From assembly GCF_944323605.1 (NCBI RefSeq), contig NZ_CALUTC010000003.1, forward strand, positions 62,001-126,000: a stretch of 64,000 nucleotides of DNA, in the 5' to 3' direction. Shown here in pieces: positions 27,555 to 35,626 of the stretch (the first letter of the stretch is position 1; every line of letters begins with the position of its first letter). The translations under genes and the position numbers were made by a program. The notes below the pieces were generated by a model. The model saw only the letters and a list, made by a program, of their open reading frames with translations. It was not told the DNA's origin and did no database searches. This stretch comes from an uncultured Campylobacter sp. (lineage in GTDB: Bacteria > Campylobacterota > Campylobacteria > Campylobacterales > Campylobacteraceae).

Positions 27555-27629
27555 TGGGGTATCGCCAAGCGGTAAGGCAACAGGTTTTGGTCCTGTCATT
27601 CAGGGGTTCGAATCCCTTTACCCCATCCA
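27555..27629 (+). tRNA. tRNA-Gln (UUG)
   Basis: Acceptor stem TGGGGTA pairs with TACCCCA, followed by discriminator T and an encoded CCA. The anticodon stem ACAGG/CCTGT frames the loop TTTTGGT, giving anticodon TTG. The T arm has GGTTCGAATCC. Length 75 with CCA. It lies 6 bases ahead of the next tRNA, so the two are probably co-transcribed. Confidence 0.97.
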
Positions 27630-27635
27630 CAATGA

Positions 27636-27711
27636 AGCGAAGTAGAGCAGTGGTTAGCTCGTCGGGCTCATAACCCGAAGGTCGGGGGTTCAAATCCCTC
27701 CTTCGCAACCA
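27636..27711 (+). tRNA. initiator tRNA-fMet (CAU)
   Basis: Anticodon loop CTCATAA within the stem TCGGG/CCCGA. The three G:C pairs at the base of the anticodon stem, an A11:U24 pair in the D stem (GAGC/GCTC) and a non-pairing first position (A1 opposite A72) are initiator hallmarks. CCA is encoded at 27709-27711. The first-position mismatch is A-A rather than the C-A of E. coli. Confidence 0.95.
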
Positions 27712-27725
27712 GTTATGATTTTTAT

Positions 27726-28148
27726 ATGTTAGAAAATTTTTCTCTATTTGCTTTGGCTCTTGTTTGTTTCATATCGGCAAGTATTTATCCTCTAGCTTCT
27801 GAAGCCTTTGTTGTAGCCTTTGTTATAAACGGTTTTGATAAAAATCTTGTTTTTTTAATCGCAAGTATTTTTAATACCTTAGGTGCTTTAAGCACTTATA
27901 TTTTAGGATTGTTTGCTTCTAAATTTATATTAGAAAAATACTTTTCTAAATCCATTTATAAAATCAGACATTCAAAGATAAATTTTAAAAAATATGGCTT
28001 ATTTTTTGCCTTCTTTAGTTTTTTACCAATAATTGGTGATTTATTTGTTTTGGCCTTAGCATTAAATAAATATCCTTTTTTAAAAGCTAGTATTTTTATA
28101 TTTTTAGGCAAGGCTTTTCGATATGCTTTGCTTATATTTTTGATTTAA
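27726..28148 (+). CDS. YqaA family (DedA/VTT-like) membrane protein
   Basis: A 140-residue inner-membrane protein with about four hydrophobic segments. The opening FALALVCFISASIYPLASEAFVVAFV and the middle FNTLGALSTYILGLFASKFI carry the proline and glycine pattern of the YqaA/SNARE-associated (VTT) family; FAFFSFLPIIGDLFVLALAL is the second re-entrant-like segment. Members of the wider family have been tied to lipid transport across membranes; nothing in this gene shows a substrate. It starts 14 bases after tRNA-fMet and ends 44 bases before polA. Confidence 0.8.
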   Translation: MLENFSLFALALVCFISASIYPLASEAFVVAFVINGFDKNLVFLIASIFNTLGALSTYILGLFASKFILEKYFSKSIYKIRHSKINFKKYGLFFAFFSFLPIIGDLFVLALALNKYPFLKASIFIFLGKAFRYALLIFLI

Positions 28149-28192
28149 GTTAAGTTGTGTTAGAATTTTTACCTTTTTCGAAAGGTAAAAAA

Positions 28193-30826
28193 ATGAAAAC
28201 TTTAACTGTAATAGACACTTTTGGTTTGTTTTTTAGGCTTTTTTATGCACTTAAAAGTTTGAAAAATTCAAAAGGAAAAGATAGCGGTATGATAAAAGGC
28301 TTTGCTGATTTTATTTATACTTTAGAAAGTGAATTTCAAAGTGATTATATTATATTTGCACTTGACAGCAAAGGAGAAGGTGTTAGAAATGATATAGATA
28401 AGGATTACAAAAGCAATAGAACAGAACCACCGCAAGAGCTAAAAGAACAACTTCCAATATGTATTCAAATGATTAAAGATATGGGTTTTGCATATTTTGA
28501 AAAACAAAGATATGAAGCAGATGATATAATTGCCTCTGTTGTAAGATTTTGCGAGGATAAAGATATTTTTGTAAGGATAATATCTCAAGACAAGGATCTT
28601 TACCAACTTATAAAAAATGATAAAGTCAGCATATACAGCCCAATATCTAAAAACGAATATGATGAGGAAGCTTGTTTTGAGAAATATGGAGTTAAGCCTT
28701 CTAAGATAAGAGATTTTCTAGCCTTGTGTGGGGATAGCTCTGATAATATAAAAGGGGTTAAAGGCATAGGTGCAAAAGGTGCAAAAAAGCTTTTAGACGA
28801 ATTTGATACTATAGAGGACATTTATACAAATTTAAACCTTGTAAGAAACGAGAGAACAAAAACGCTTTTAATGGAGGGCAAAAATGATGCTTTTGTATCT
28901 AAAAAACTAGCTACTTTGTATGATGATTTAGAGCTTGATTTAAATTTAAATGAGTGCAAAAAGCCTGATAAACCTCTTTTATCTGTGCTTAAAATTTTAG
29001 AAGAGTATGAATTAAATGCCCTGCTTAAAAGAATCAATGCAAAAAATATAAAAAACACTACAGTAACAAACTATAAAAGCATATTGATAAATGATGAAAA
29101 CAAGCTATTTGAAATTTTAGAGAAATTAGACAAAAATACAGTTATAGCATTTGACACTGAAACTACCGGACTTGACAGTAAAACTGCTAAAATAGTAGGT
29201 TTTTCCTTTGCTATTAATGAAAATGAGGCGTTTTATGTGCCTTTGACTCATAAGAATTTTAAGGAACAAATTTCAATGCAAGTCGCTAAAAAAGCTATAC
29301 AAATGATATTTGAAAATTTTGTTGTCGGGCATAATTTAAAATATGATTTTGAAATTATAGAAAGAAATTTTAATTTGCCTTTGCCTGAAAAATACGCAGA
29401 CACTATGATACTTGCTTGGCTTAAAGAACCAAATTCACGCATAAATATGGACAGCTTAGCAAAGAAATTTTTTAACCACGATACTATACATTTTGAAGAC
29501 ATTGTTAAAAAAGGTGAAAATTTCAGCGATATAGATATAAATGAGGCTTGCAAATACGCCTGTGAAGATGCTTATATAAGCTTGAAATTTTATTTTTACT
29601 TTTTAGAAAATTTAGAAAAAGAACTTTTTGATATAGCCTTAAGATATGAATTTCCATTCATTAAAACACTGCTAAGAATGCAACAACAAGGCATAAAGCT
29701 AGATACTAGTTGTTTAGAAAGATTAATGAGGGATTTTAAAGATGATATAGACAAAATAAAAGATGAAATTTATAAGTTAGCAGATGAGAATTTTAACATA
29801 AATTCCCCGCAACAAGTTGCATTTATATTATTTGAAAAGCTTTCCTTAAAAAGTAGCAAAAAAGGTAAAAGTGGCGTATTATCAACAGATGAAAAGGTTT
29901 TACAAGAGCTTATAAACGAGCATTTAATAGTTAAAAAAATTTTAGACTACAGAGAGCTTTCAAAACTGTATTCTACATACTGTGAGCCTCTTTTAAAACT
30001 AGCATTAAAAGATGATAAGTCAAGAATTTATTCTCATTTTTTGCAAAGCGGCACCGCTACTGGAAGACTCTCATCAAAAGAGCCAAATTTGCAAAATATA
30101 CCAGCTCACGGAAAATATGCAAAAAGTTACAAAAGCTGTTTTGTAGCTGAAGAAGGCTTTTCTTTTTTAAGTATAGATTATTCGCAAATAGAGCTTAGAA
30201 TGCTCGCACATTTTAGCGAAGATGAAAAATTGCTAAATGCTTTTAAAAATGATGAAGATATACACTCAAAAACTGCTTTGATGATATTTAATGAGGTAAA
30301 TGATAAGACAAGAAGCATAGCAAAAAGTATCAATTTTGGTTTGATTTATGGTATGGGATATAAAAGTCTTAGTAAAAATTTGCAAATAGAGGCAAAAGAT
30401 GCAAAAATTTATATAGAAAGATATTTTGATAATTTCACAAGCATAAAGACTTATTTTGAAAAGGTCAAATCTGAAGCTAAAAAAAATGGCTTTATAAAAA
30501 CATTGCTAGGACGCAAGAGGTATTTTAACTTTAGTGAAGTAAATGCCAAAATTTTAGCATCCTATGAAAGAGAGAGTGTAAATTCTATTTTACAAGGTTC
30601 TGCTGCCGATGTGATAAAGCTTGCTATGCTTGAGATAGATAAATATTTAGATAATGAGAAAAGATTGATTTTACAAATTCACGATGAATTGATATTTGAA
30701 GTTAAAGATGAAATAATGCAAAATTTTGCTAATTTTGCTGAAAATATTATGCAAAATATTGTAAAATTAAAAGTTAGTTTAAAAACCTCATCAAGCATTG
30801 CTAAAAATTGGGGTGATTTAAAATAG
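28193..30826 (+). CDS. polA: DNA polymerase I
   Basis: Repair and Okazaki-fragment polymerase, 877 residues from the ATG at 28193 (MKTLTVIDTFG), preferred because it matches the family N-terminus and has AAAGGT eight bases upstream; a longer frame from 28157 adds 12 unlikely residues. Domains: 5'-3' exonuclease (1-290; YEADDIIASV, SQDKDLYQL, GDSSDNIKGVKGIGAKGA), 3'-5' exonuclease (from about 310; FDTETTGLD, GHNLKYDFE, YACEDAYIS, all metal-ligand residues present) and polymerase (motif A SIDYSQIELRML, motif B RSIAKSINFGLIYGMGY, motif C IHDELIFEV). Followed by motA after 21 bases. Confidence 0.97.
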   Translation: MKTLTVIDTFGLFFRLFYALKSLKNSKGKDSGMIKGFADFIYTLESEFQSDYIIFALDSKGEGVRNDIDKDYKSNRTEPPQELKEQLPICIQMIKDMGFAYFEKQRYEADDIIASVVRFCEDKDIFVRIISQDKDLYQLIKNDKVSIYSPISKNEYDEEACFEKYGVKPSKIRDFLALCGDSSDNIKGVKGIGAKGAKKLLDEFDTIEDIYTNLNLVRNERTKTLLMEGKNDAFVSKKLATLYDDLELDLNLNECKKPDKPLLSVLKILEEYELNALLKRINAKNIKNTTVTNYKSILINDENKLFEILEKLDKNTVIAFDTETTGLDSKTAKIVGFSFAINENEAFYVPLTHKNFKEQISMQVAKKAIQMIFENFVVGHNLKYDFEIIERNFNLPLPEKYADTMILAWLKEPNSRINMDSLAKKFFNHDTIHFEDIVKKGENFSDIDINEACKYACEDAYISLKFYFYFLENLEKELFDIALRYEFPFIKTLLRMQQQGIKLDTSCLERLMRDFKDDIDKIKDEIYKLADENFNINSPQQVAFILFEKLSLKSSKKGKSGVLSTDEKVLQELINEHLIVKKILDYRELSKLYSTYCEPLLKLALKDDKSRIYSHFLQSGTATGRLSSKEPNLQNIPAHGKYAKSYKSCFVAEEGFSFLSIDYSQIELRMLAHFSEDEKLLNAFKNDEDIHSKTALMIFNEVNDKTRSIAKSINFGLIYGMGYKSLSKNLQIEAKDAKIYIERYFDNFTSIKTYFEKVKSEAKKNGFIKTLLGRKRYFNFSEVNAKILASYERESVNSILQGSAADVIKLAMLEIDKYLDNEKRLILQIHDELIFEVKDEIMQNFANFAENIMQNIVKLKVSLKTSSSIAKNWGDLK

Positions 30827-30847
30827 CAAAATACTTAAGGAGAAAGT

Positions 30848-31621
30848 ATGGATTTAACCACTATACTTGGTATGATACTAGCTACCGCCAGTATATCTAT
30901 AGGAGATATTTTAGAAGGTGGAAATCCCTTACATGTTATTCACTTATCTTCTGTAATGATTGTGATACCTACAGCTGCTTGTTGTGCAATGACTGCTACT
31001 CATAAAAAAGCCGTTAAAAATGCTTATAAAGAGCTAAAACTCGCTTTTACAGGTGCTAAGGTAAATTTGCCAGAAAGAATAGCTCAAATAGTTGATTTTT
31101 CAATAGTTGCAAGAAGAGATGGGCTACTAGCTTTAGAATCAAGGACTAACGACATAGATAATGAATTTCTAAGAAATGCTATGATGATGTTGGTTGATGG
31201 AAAGAGCTTTGATGAGATTAAAGAATCTATGGAAATTCAAACAGAAGAGCTTGAAGAGCACTACAAAGAAGCGTCAGAATACTGGATAAGATTTGGTGAA
31301 ACTTGCCCTACTATGGGATTGGTTGGTGCTGTTATGGGTCTTATGCTTGCACTTCAAAAACTTGATAATCCGCAAGAAATGGCTATGGGTATTTCAGGTG
31401 CTTTTACAGCTACTGTTACAGGAATTTTTGGCTCTTATGCCCTTTTCACTCCTTGGGGAAACAAAATGAGAGCTAATGGTATGGAATATGTAAAAGAGCA
31501 AATTGTTATAACAGAAGGTATAAAAGGTATAGCTGAAGGAGCTAATCCTAGAGATTTAGAAGCTAAGCTATTTAACTTTTTAAGCCATGATGATGTCAGA
31601 ATTTCTCAATTTGAAAAATAA
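30848..31621 (+). CDS. motA: flagellar motor stator protein MotA
   Basis: Proton-channel stator subunit, 257 residues, four membrane segments: residues about 1-20 and 30-50, and the pair at about 150-175 and 183-205. The long cytoplasmic loop (about 55-150) has the torque-generating basic/acidic residues (VNLPERIAQIVDFSIVARRDG, LESRTNDIDNEFLRNAMMMLVDG). The two conserved prolines flank the last segments (TCPTMGLVGAVMG and LFTPWGNKM). It lies between polA and motB on the same strand, a Campylobacter arrangement as I recall. Confidence 0.96.
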   Translation: MDLTTILGMILATASISIGDILEGGNPLHVIHLSSVMIVIPTAACCAMTATHKKAVKNAYKELKLAFTGAKVNLPERIAQIVDFSIVARRDGLLALESRTNDIDNEFLRNAMMMLVDGKSFDEIKESMEIQTEELEEHYKEASEYWIRFGETCPTMGLVGAVMGLMLALQKLDNPQEMAMGISGAFTATVTGIFGSYALFTPWGNKMRANGMEYVKEQIVITEGIKGIAEGANPRDLEAKLFNFLSHDDVRISQFEK

Positions 31622-31638
31622 TAAAATGGATAAAAATT

Positions 31639-32373
31639 ATGAGTAAAAAACACAAATGTCCGGAGTGTGCGGCTGGCGAAAAATGGGCTGTTCCATACGC
31701 TGACTTTTTGTCTTTATTGTTAGCCCTTTTTATAGCACTTTGGGCTATATCAGAAAGTAATCCAGCCAAAGTAGAGGCTTTAAAAACAGAGTTTGTTAAA
31801 ATTTTTGATTTTACTCCATCTCACACACTTGATACACCAAGTCAAAATACACAAAAGCATCAAGGTGCTTCTACAACCCCACAAGATGAGATAGAGTCCT
31901 TAAAATCGCTTACTATGACTCAGCAAGAGACAATTAAAAAGCTTAAAGCAGCACTTGATCAACAAGAAAATCAAGTGGCATTGCAGTTACCTGCTAGGGT
32001 GGAATTTGAGCGAGGTAGTGCAGATATAGTCTCACAAGATGTAAAAGACTTTATAAAATATATGATAGAATTTAGTTCTCAGCTTTCTCCTAAAGTAAAA
32101 ATAGAAATAAGAGGCTACACAGATAATAGTGATACAGCCAAGAGAAGTTTTGAGCTTGGATACAAAAGAGCTGAAGCTGTTGCTAACTATTTTTTAGACG
32201 GTGGTATAAACCCACAAAATATAAGCATAAAAAGTTTTGGACTTAATGAACCGCTTGATAATGACCCATCTCTTAGTAAAAATAATAGGGTAGAGGTGTA
32301 TTACAAGGTGGATGTGGCAGACGATGAAACACAAAAATCTGTCATAGAAAGAATGAATAGCTTTAATCAGTAA
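31639..32373 (+). CDS. motB: flagellar motor stator protein MotB
   Basis: Stator partner of MotA, 244 residues. One membrane segment (about 21-40) contains the proton-binding Asp22 in AVPYADFLSLLLALF. A Gln/Thr-rich linker with short coiled coil follows (residues 60-115), then an OmpA-like peptidoglycan-binding domain: VEFERGSADIVS, EIRGYTDNS, GYKRAEAVANYFLDGGINPQNISIKSFG and NNRVEVYY. The start is 17 bases after motA; two cysteines in the N-terminus (KCPEC) are a small curiosity also seen in epsilonproteobacterial MotB. Confidence 0.96.
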   Translation: MSKKHKCPECAAGEKWAVPYADFLSLLLALFIALWAISESNPAKVEALKTEFVKIFDFTPSHTLDTPSQNTQKHQGASTTPQDEIESLKSLTMTQQETIKKLKAALDQQENQVALQLPARVEFERGSADIVSQDVKDFIKYMIEFSSQLSPKVKIEIRGYTDNSDTAKRSFELGYKRAEAVANYFLDGGINPQNISIKSFGLNEPLDNDPSLSKNNRVEVYYKVDVADDETQKSVIERMNSFNQ

Positions 32374-32401
32374 TTTTTCTTGGATTTAGAAAAAGATTTT
32401 A

Positions 32402-33445
32402 TCAATCTTCTCTAAATCCAAATCCATTTGCTCTCATTATTCTTATATCATATATAACTTGATTATCTTTTAACTCTTCTTTAAAAATTCTTTTAGCGTC
32501 TTTATTCATAAATTCTGTATATAAATAATCAACTCCAACGCTTGTTGCATAGGCTATCCAATTATAATCTATACTTTGCTCTAGCAATTCATTTATATAA
32601 GATAAGCTATCATCGCTATTTGAGATAGAATTTGCTATATATAAATTTGTTCTATCATTTACCTGGCTTAAGCTAAGTATTGTTGGATTGTAGCCTATTT
32701 GACTTGAAAAAAGTTTTATATTTCTTGTCTCATAGACTCTTAATTGTGAGCTTATTATAGCACTTTCAACTATAGGAGTATTTAAAAATATAGCTGCACC
32801 GTTTAAAGAGCCTTTGGAGTAAATCAAGGATTTAAAATTTATTTTTTTATCTTTTATAAATTCATATGTTCTAGCATTAGGAACTTTTTCTAAAACAATG
32901 TAATTAAGGCTATTTGAAAGCGTAGAATCATCATAAAAGCTTGCAATATTTTTTGTATTTGCTATCTTTAATAATTCATTTATTTGCTCGCTGTAATCTA
33001 TACTTCCAAAATAAATTCTATCATTTTGAATGTTTGCCTTGCTTTTGTGTATAGTTGGTATGTAAAAATACATTTTAGAATTTGCATTTTTTATAGAATT
33101 TAGCCCCTTTAGCGTAAAAGCTGCTACTGCGAATTTATAGCCATCGTTTTCTAGTTTTTTTAATGTATTTACTAAAGTTTTTTCATTCTCATCACCTATT
33201 AAAAATACATCTACTGAAATTTTGGCATCTTGTCTTAAAACATAGGCTAATGCTGAATTTATAATTACTTTTGTATAGCTTCTTATAACCTTTTCAGGTA
33301 TAATTAAGGCTATTTTTTTATTATAATCATCACTTAGTTGTTCTTCAGTTTGTGGCCTCGGTATATACTGCGTTTGGTCTTGCTTTATTGCTGTGGTGCA
33401 AGCACTAAATAAAAACAATGCAAATATAGTTAAAATATATTTCAT
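32402..33445 (-). CDS. putative lipoprotein with LppC/ABC-binding-protein-like fold
   Basis: A 347-residue lipoprotein: signal peptide with lipobox LFSAC (Cys16), a Gln/Thr/Pro-rich linker, then an alpha/beta domain from about residue 45 (KKIALIIPEKVIRSYTKVIINSALAYVL). The alternation of predicted strands and helices (VDVFLIGD, YKFAVAAF, KMYFYIPT, IASFYDDS) resembles periplasmic type 1 binding-fold proteins such as LpoA/LppC. That is inference; no ligand is evident. From memory C. jejuni has a related lipoprotein of unknown role. It is a single gene, convergent with motB, with its own -10 box upstream. Confidence 0.75.
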   Translation of the reverse strand: MKYILTIFALFLFSACTTAIKQDQTQYIPRPQTEEQLSDDYNKKIALIIPEKVIRSYTKVIINSALAYVLRQDAKISVDVFLIGDENEKTLVNTLKKLENDGYKFAVAAFTLKGLNSIKNANSKMYFYIPTIHKSKANIQNDRIYFGSIDYSEQINELLKIANTKNIASFYDDSTLSNSLNYIVLEKVPNARTYEFIKDKKINFKSLIYSKGSLNGAAIFLNTPIVESAIISSQLRVYETRNIKLFSSQIGYNPTILSLSQVNDRTNLYIANSISNSDDSLSYINELLEQSIDYNWIAYATSVGVDYLYTEFMNKDAKRIFKEELKDNQVIYDIRIMRANGFGFRED

Positions 33446-33507
33446 AAGCTTTTTCCTAATAAGTATTTTTTTTAAACAAAAAAGATTGTAAGTATTTTAC
33501 GAGAGTA

Positions 33508-33513
33508 ATTATA
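33508..33513 (-). promoter_or_regulatory. -10 box for the lipoprotein gene at 32.4-33.4 kb
   Basis: TATAAT on the minus strand, about 63 bases upstream of the lipoprotein start, in a 180-base A/T-rich gap that otherwise holds nothing I can recognise. Motif-based only. Confidence 0.4.
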
Positions 33514-33625
33514 CATAATCAGAAGTTAATTTGATTAAATTTTTACATAATTATTTAATATGTATTTTTATCATTTTATTTAAGTGGTTTTACCGGATTT
33601 ATACTATAAGTTATATTTTTTAAGC

Positions 33626-34231
33626 TTATAAGAAAGTTTTGATTTTATTTAAATCGTCTATAAAATTTTCCTCTAAACTTGGATTTTTGCTTATAAAATT
33701 TATGTCAAATGAGGGTAAAAACCAGGCATTAAAAAATATAAAAAATTCACCCCTAAGTCTTTTAAAATCACTAAAACCGAGTGCATTGAAAGCATTTTCT
33801 CCAAGACACAGTATAAAATCAGGTTTTAATAAAGAAAGCTCTGCGAAAACATAAGGCACACATTGTTTTAAGGCAAAATCATCATTTTTTTCATCGCAAA
33901 AACACTTATATATATAGCTTATGTAATAGTCTTTTTCCTCTAAATTTAAGTGTTGTTTTAATAGTGTTTTTAGTTTTGTATTTTGTGTTGAACTCATAAA
34001 AATTCCATTTTCATTTTCGCTTTTTTTTATAAAGCTATCTATAATAAAAATTTTCATATCCTTTTTTTTTCTTGGAAAAAAAATATGTTTTCTTTTTTTG
34101 GAATAAGAGCATAATTCGCAGCTATAAATTTGCTCTTTTAAATTTTCATAAGATGTGTATTTATAATCCTCATCCGCTTTTTCAAAAAAATCATACCCAA
34201 AAGCTTTTAGATAATACAAAGCTCTAAGCAT
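33626..34231 (-). CDS. uracil-DNA glycosylase family 4/5-like protein
   Basis: A 201-residue protein of the uracil-DNA glycosylase superfamily. Iron-sulfur type features: the N-terminal CELC (near residues 34-37) after a helix, then KIFIIDSF, YYISYIYKCFCDEKNDDFALKQCVPYVFAELSLLKPDFILCLGENAFNALG, and a C-terminal SFDINFISKNP. The active-site loop normally reading GEAPG-x-x-E is much altered (IIDSFIKKSENENGIFM), so DNA repair activity is not assured. It lies 1 base after the acetyltransferase stop on the same strand; the same pair sits near rpmH in C. jejuni as I recall. Confidence 0.75.
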   Translation of the reverse strand: MLRALYYLKAFGYDFFEKADEDYKYTSYENLKEQIYSCELCSYSKKRKHIFFPRKKKDMKIFIIDSFIKKSENENGIFMSSTQNTKLKTLLKQHLNLEEKDYYISYIYKCFCDEKNDDFALKQCVPYVFAELSLLKPDFILCLGENAFNALGFSDFKRLRGEFFIFFNAWFLPSFDINFISKNPSLEENFIDDLNKIKTFL

Positions 34232-34232
34232 A

Positions 34233-34709
34233 CTAAATTAAATCCTCTAAATTTTTCCCGTCTAATCGATAATTTATCCACTTTTTACTTAAATTTGTTG
34301 CATTTAATTTTTCATAAAATTTTATGCCAAGCTCGTTTTCTATTAAACAAGCCCACTCAAGCCTCTTAAAATTCTTATCTTTACAAAGTTTTGCTAGATA
34401 TTTAAAAACTTCCTTAGCAAAACCTTTTCTTCTAAAATTTTCTTTTATATAAATATCCTCAAGATATATACCACCTTTGCCCCAAAACGATGAAAAAGTA
34501 AAGAAGTATATGGCGTAGCCAATTATTTCATTGTTAAATTCTAAGATTAGTGCCCTTGCTAGCTTGTCTTTTAATAAAGATTCTTCTATAATATCTTCAT
34601 TGCAGTAAAATTCATCTAGCATATTTTCATATTTTGCTAGTTCTTTTAAAAGTTCGATGAATTGTTTTAGGTCTTTTTTCTCTAAATCTCTTATGATTAA
34701 TTTGTCCAT
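34233..34709 (-). CDS. GNAT family N-acetyltransferase
   Basis: A 158-residue GNAT enzyme. The acetyl-CoA binding motif is IYIKENFRRKGFAKEVFKYLAKLC (the RRxGxA pyrophosphate loop near residues 93-98), followed by the family strand FKRLEWACLIENELGIKFYEKLNA. It resembles diamine or aminoglycoside-type small GNATs; the acceptor is unknown. Genes for this and the glycosylase-like protein are separated by one base and run divergently from rpmH. Confidence 0.88.
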   Translation of the reverse strand: MDKLIIRDLEKKDLKQFIELLKELAKYENMLDEFYCNEDIIEESLLKDKLARALILEFNNEIIGYAIYFFTFSSFWGKGGIYLEDIYIKENFRRKGFAKEVFKYLAKLCKDKNFKRLEWACLIENELGIKFYEKLNATNLSKKWINYRLDGKNLEDLI

Positions 34710-34802
34710 TTTTTCCTCATTTATTTAAAATATTTCATCACTTCAATTTTAACAAATATAATTAAAAATACAAAAATAAAAGCAAATTTAAGCAATATAT
34801 GA

Positions 34803-34808
34803 TAAAAT
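34803..34808 (+). promoter_or_regulatory. -10 box for the rpmH operon
   Basis: TAAAAT in GATAAAATTATAG, 41 bases before the rpmH ATG. A second perfect TATAAT at 34826-34831 lies only 17 bases before the ATG, which would put the start of the transcript inside the ribosome binding site, so I prefer the upstream one. Either is a motif-only call. Confidence 0.4.
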
Positions 34809-34848
34809 TATAGCTTTTAATAAACTATAATGATTAAGAAGGAAAAAG

Positions 34849-34983
34849 ATGAAAAGAACATATCAACCACACAATACGCCAAGAAAAAGAACGCACGGTT
34901 TTCGTCTTCGTATGAAAACAAAAAGTGGTCGTAAAATCATAAATGCAAGAAGAGCTAAAGGTAGAAAAAGATTAGCAGTTTAA
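34849..34983 (+). CDS. rpmH: 50S ribosomal protein L34
   Basis: A 44-residue, highly basic ribosomal protein; the whole L34 family pattern is visible: [19 protein letters not shown], then [24 protein letters not shown]. The ATG has AAGAAGGA seven bases upstream. Too short for most ORF cut-offs but certain. It opens the rpmH-rnpA-yidD-yidC-khpB-mnmE cluster, the classical arrangement near many replication origins. The 3' end overlaps the likely start of rnpA. Confidence 0.98.
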   Translation: MKRTYQPHNTPRKRTHGFRLRMKTKSGRKIINARRAKGRKRLAV

Positions 34984-35315
34984 GCAAAATAAGCACCATA
35001 AGTGATGCTTTTGAATTTAGCGAACTTTACAAAAATGCTAATAAATGGCATTGTGTAGGGGTTATCATCTTTTATCTACCTTGTGATGAGATGAAAGTTG
35101 CATTTGTTGCTAGTAAGAAAGTAGGGAAATCTGTTCTTAGAAACAGGGCAAAAAGACTTTTAAGAGTAGTTTTTTCTAGCTTGAGTGATACTTTATCTGT
35201 AGGTAAGTATGCGTTTGTAGCCAAGAGTGATTTTAAAGACTTGGATTACTTAACTTTTAAAAAAAATATTATTTGGGGGCTTAAGAAGTTAAAATGTTTA
35301 GATCCTTGTGTATAG
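34971..35315 (+). CDS. rnpA: ribonuclease P protein component (non-ATG start)
   Basis: Protein subunit of RNase P, which matures tRNA 5' ends. The core is clear: [23 protein letters not shown], the RNR signature of the family. No ATG, GTG or TTG lies upstream of that core in frame until a stop at 34962-34964, yet the upstream frame reads [25 protein letters not shown], the normal RnpA N-terminus. The best start is ATT at 34971, with AAAGG nine bases ahead, overlapping the last 13 bases of rpmH; ATA at 34989 or 34998 are poorer options. The conventional ATG at 35091 would remove about 40 essential residues. Length from ATT is 114 residues. The end overlaps yidD by 22 bases. Confidence 0.85.
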   Translation: MSSLSKISTISDAFEFSELYKNANKWHCVGVIIFYLPCDEMKVAFVASKKVGKSVLRNRAKRLLRVVFSSLSDTLSVGKYAFVAKSDFKDLDYLTFKKNIIWGLKKLKCLDPCV

Positions 35316-35626
35316 CTTTACTTGATTTTTATCAAAAATTTTTAACTATTTTAAAGCCTTCTTGTTGTAGGTTCTACCCAAGTTGTTCCGAATACGCTAG
35401 ATGGCAGTTTAAAAAGCAAAATATTATAAAGGCTTTTTTTTTAAGTTTTTTTAGAATTATAAGATGTAATCCATATTGCAAGGGAGGCTTTGACTACCCT
35501 CTAGTTCATAAGACGGATTTTAAACTAAGCACATATAAAAATTCTATGCGTATAGACTTTTTTTACATACATTACAAGGGCAATGAATTTTATATGATTA
35601 AAAATATCTTTAAAGGACAAAAGTGA
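35294..35626 (+). CDS. yidD: membrane protein insertion efficiency factor YidD
   Basis: A 110-residue YidD-family protein that helps YidC-dependent membrane insertion. The family core is intact: [32 protein letters not shown], with the cysteine cluster Cys-Cys-x-x-x-Pro-x-Cys, and RCNPYCKGGFDYP. The C-terminal tail of about 30 residues beyond the core is longer than in most YidD proteins. It overlaps rnpA at its start and yidC by 4 bases at its end. Confidence 0.94.
   Translation: MFRSLCIALLDFYQKFLTILKPSCCRFYPSCSEYARWQFKKQNIIKAFFLSFFRIIRCNPYCKGGFDYPLVHKTDFKLSTYKNSMRIDFFYIHYKGNEFYMIKNIFKGQK

Noticed and set aside
27520-27708. A 62-residue minus-strand frame
   Set aside because: It lies on top of two clear tRNA genes and contains the RDLNPRPSGYEPDEL type of peptide known to arise from antisense tRNA sequence.
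32380-32421. Long inverted repeat TTGGATTTAGA ... TCTAAATCCAA after motB as a terminator
   Set aside because: It covers the last codons of the convergent lipoprotein and has no U run on either strand, so I do not call it a terminator; it might still form an RNA hairpin.
34826-34831. Perfect TATAAT as the rpmH promoter
   Set aside because: It is only 17 bases from the start codon, leaving no room for a transcript with a ribosome binding site; the upstream TAAAAT is preferred.
34983-35091. A frameshift or pseudogene in rnpA
   Set aside because: The frame is open and the residues are those of RnpA from the ATT onward; only the start codon is unusual, so no damage is needed to explain it.
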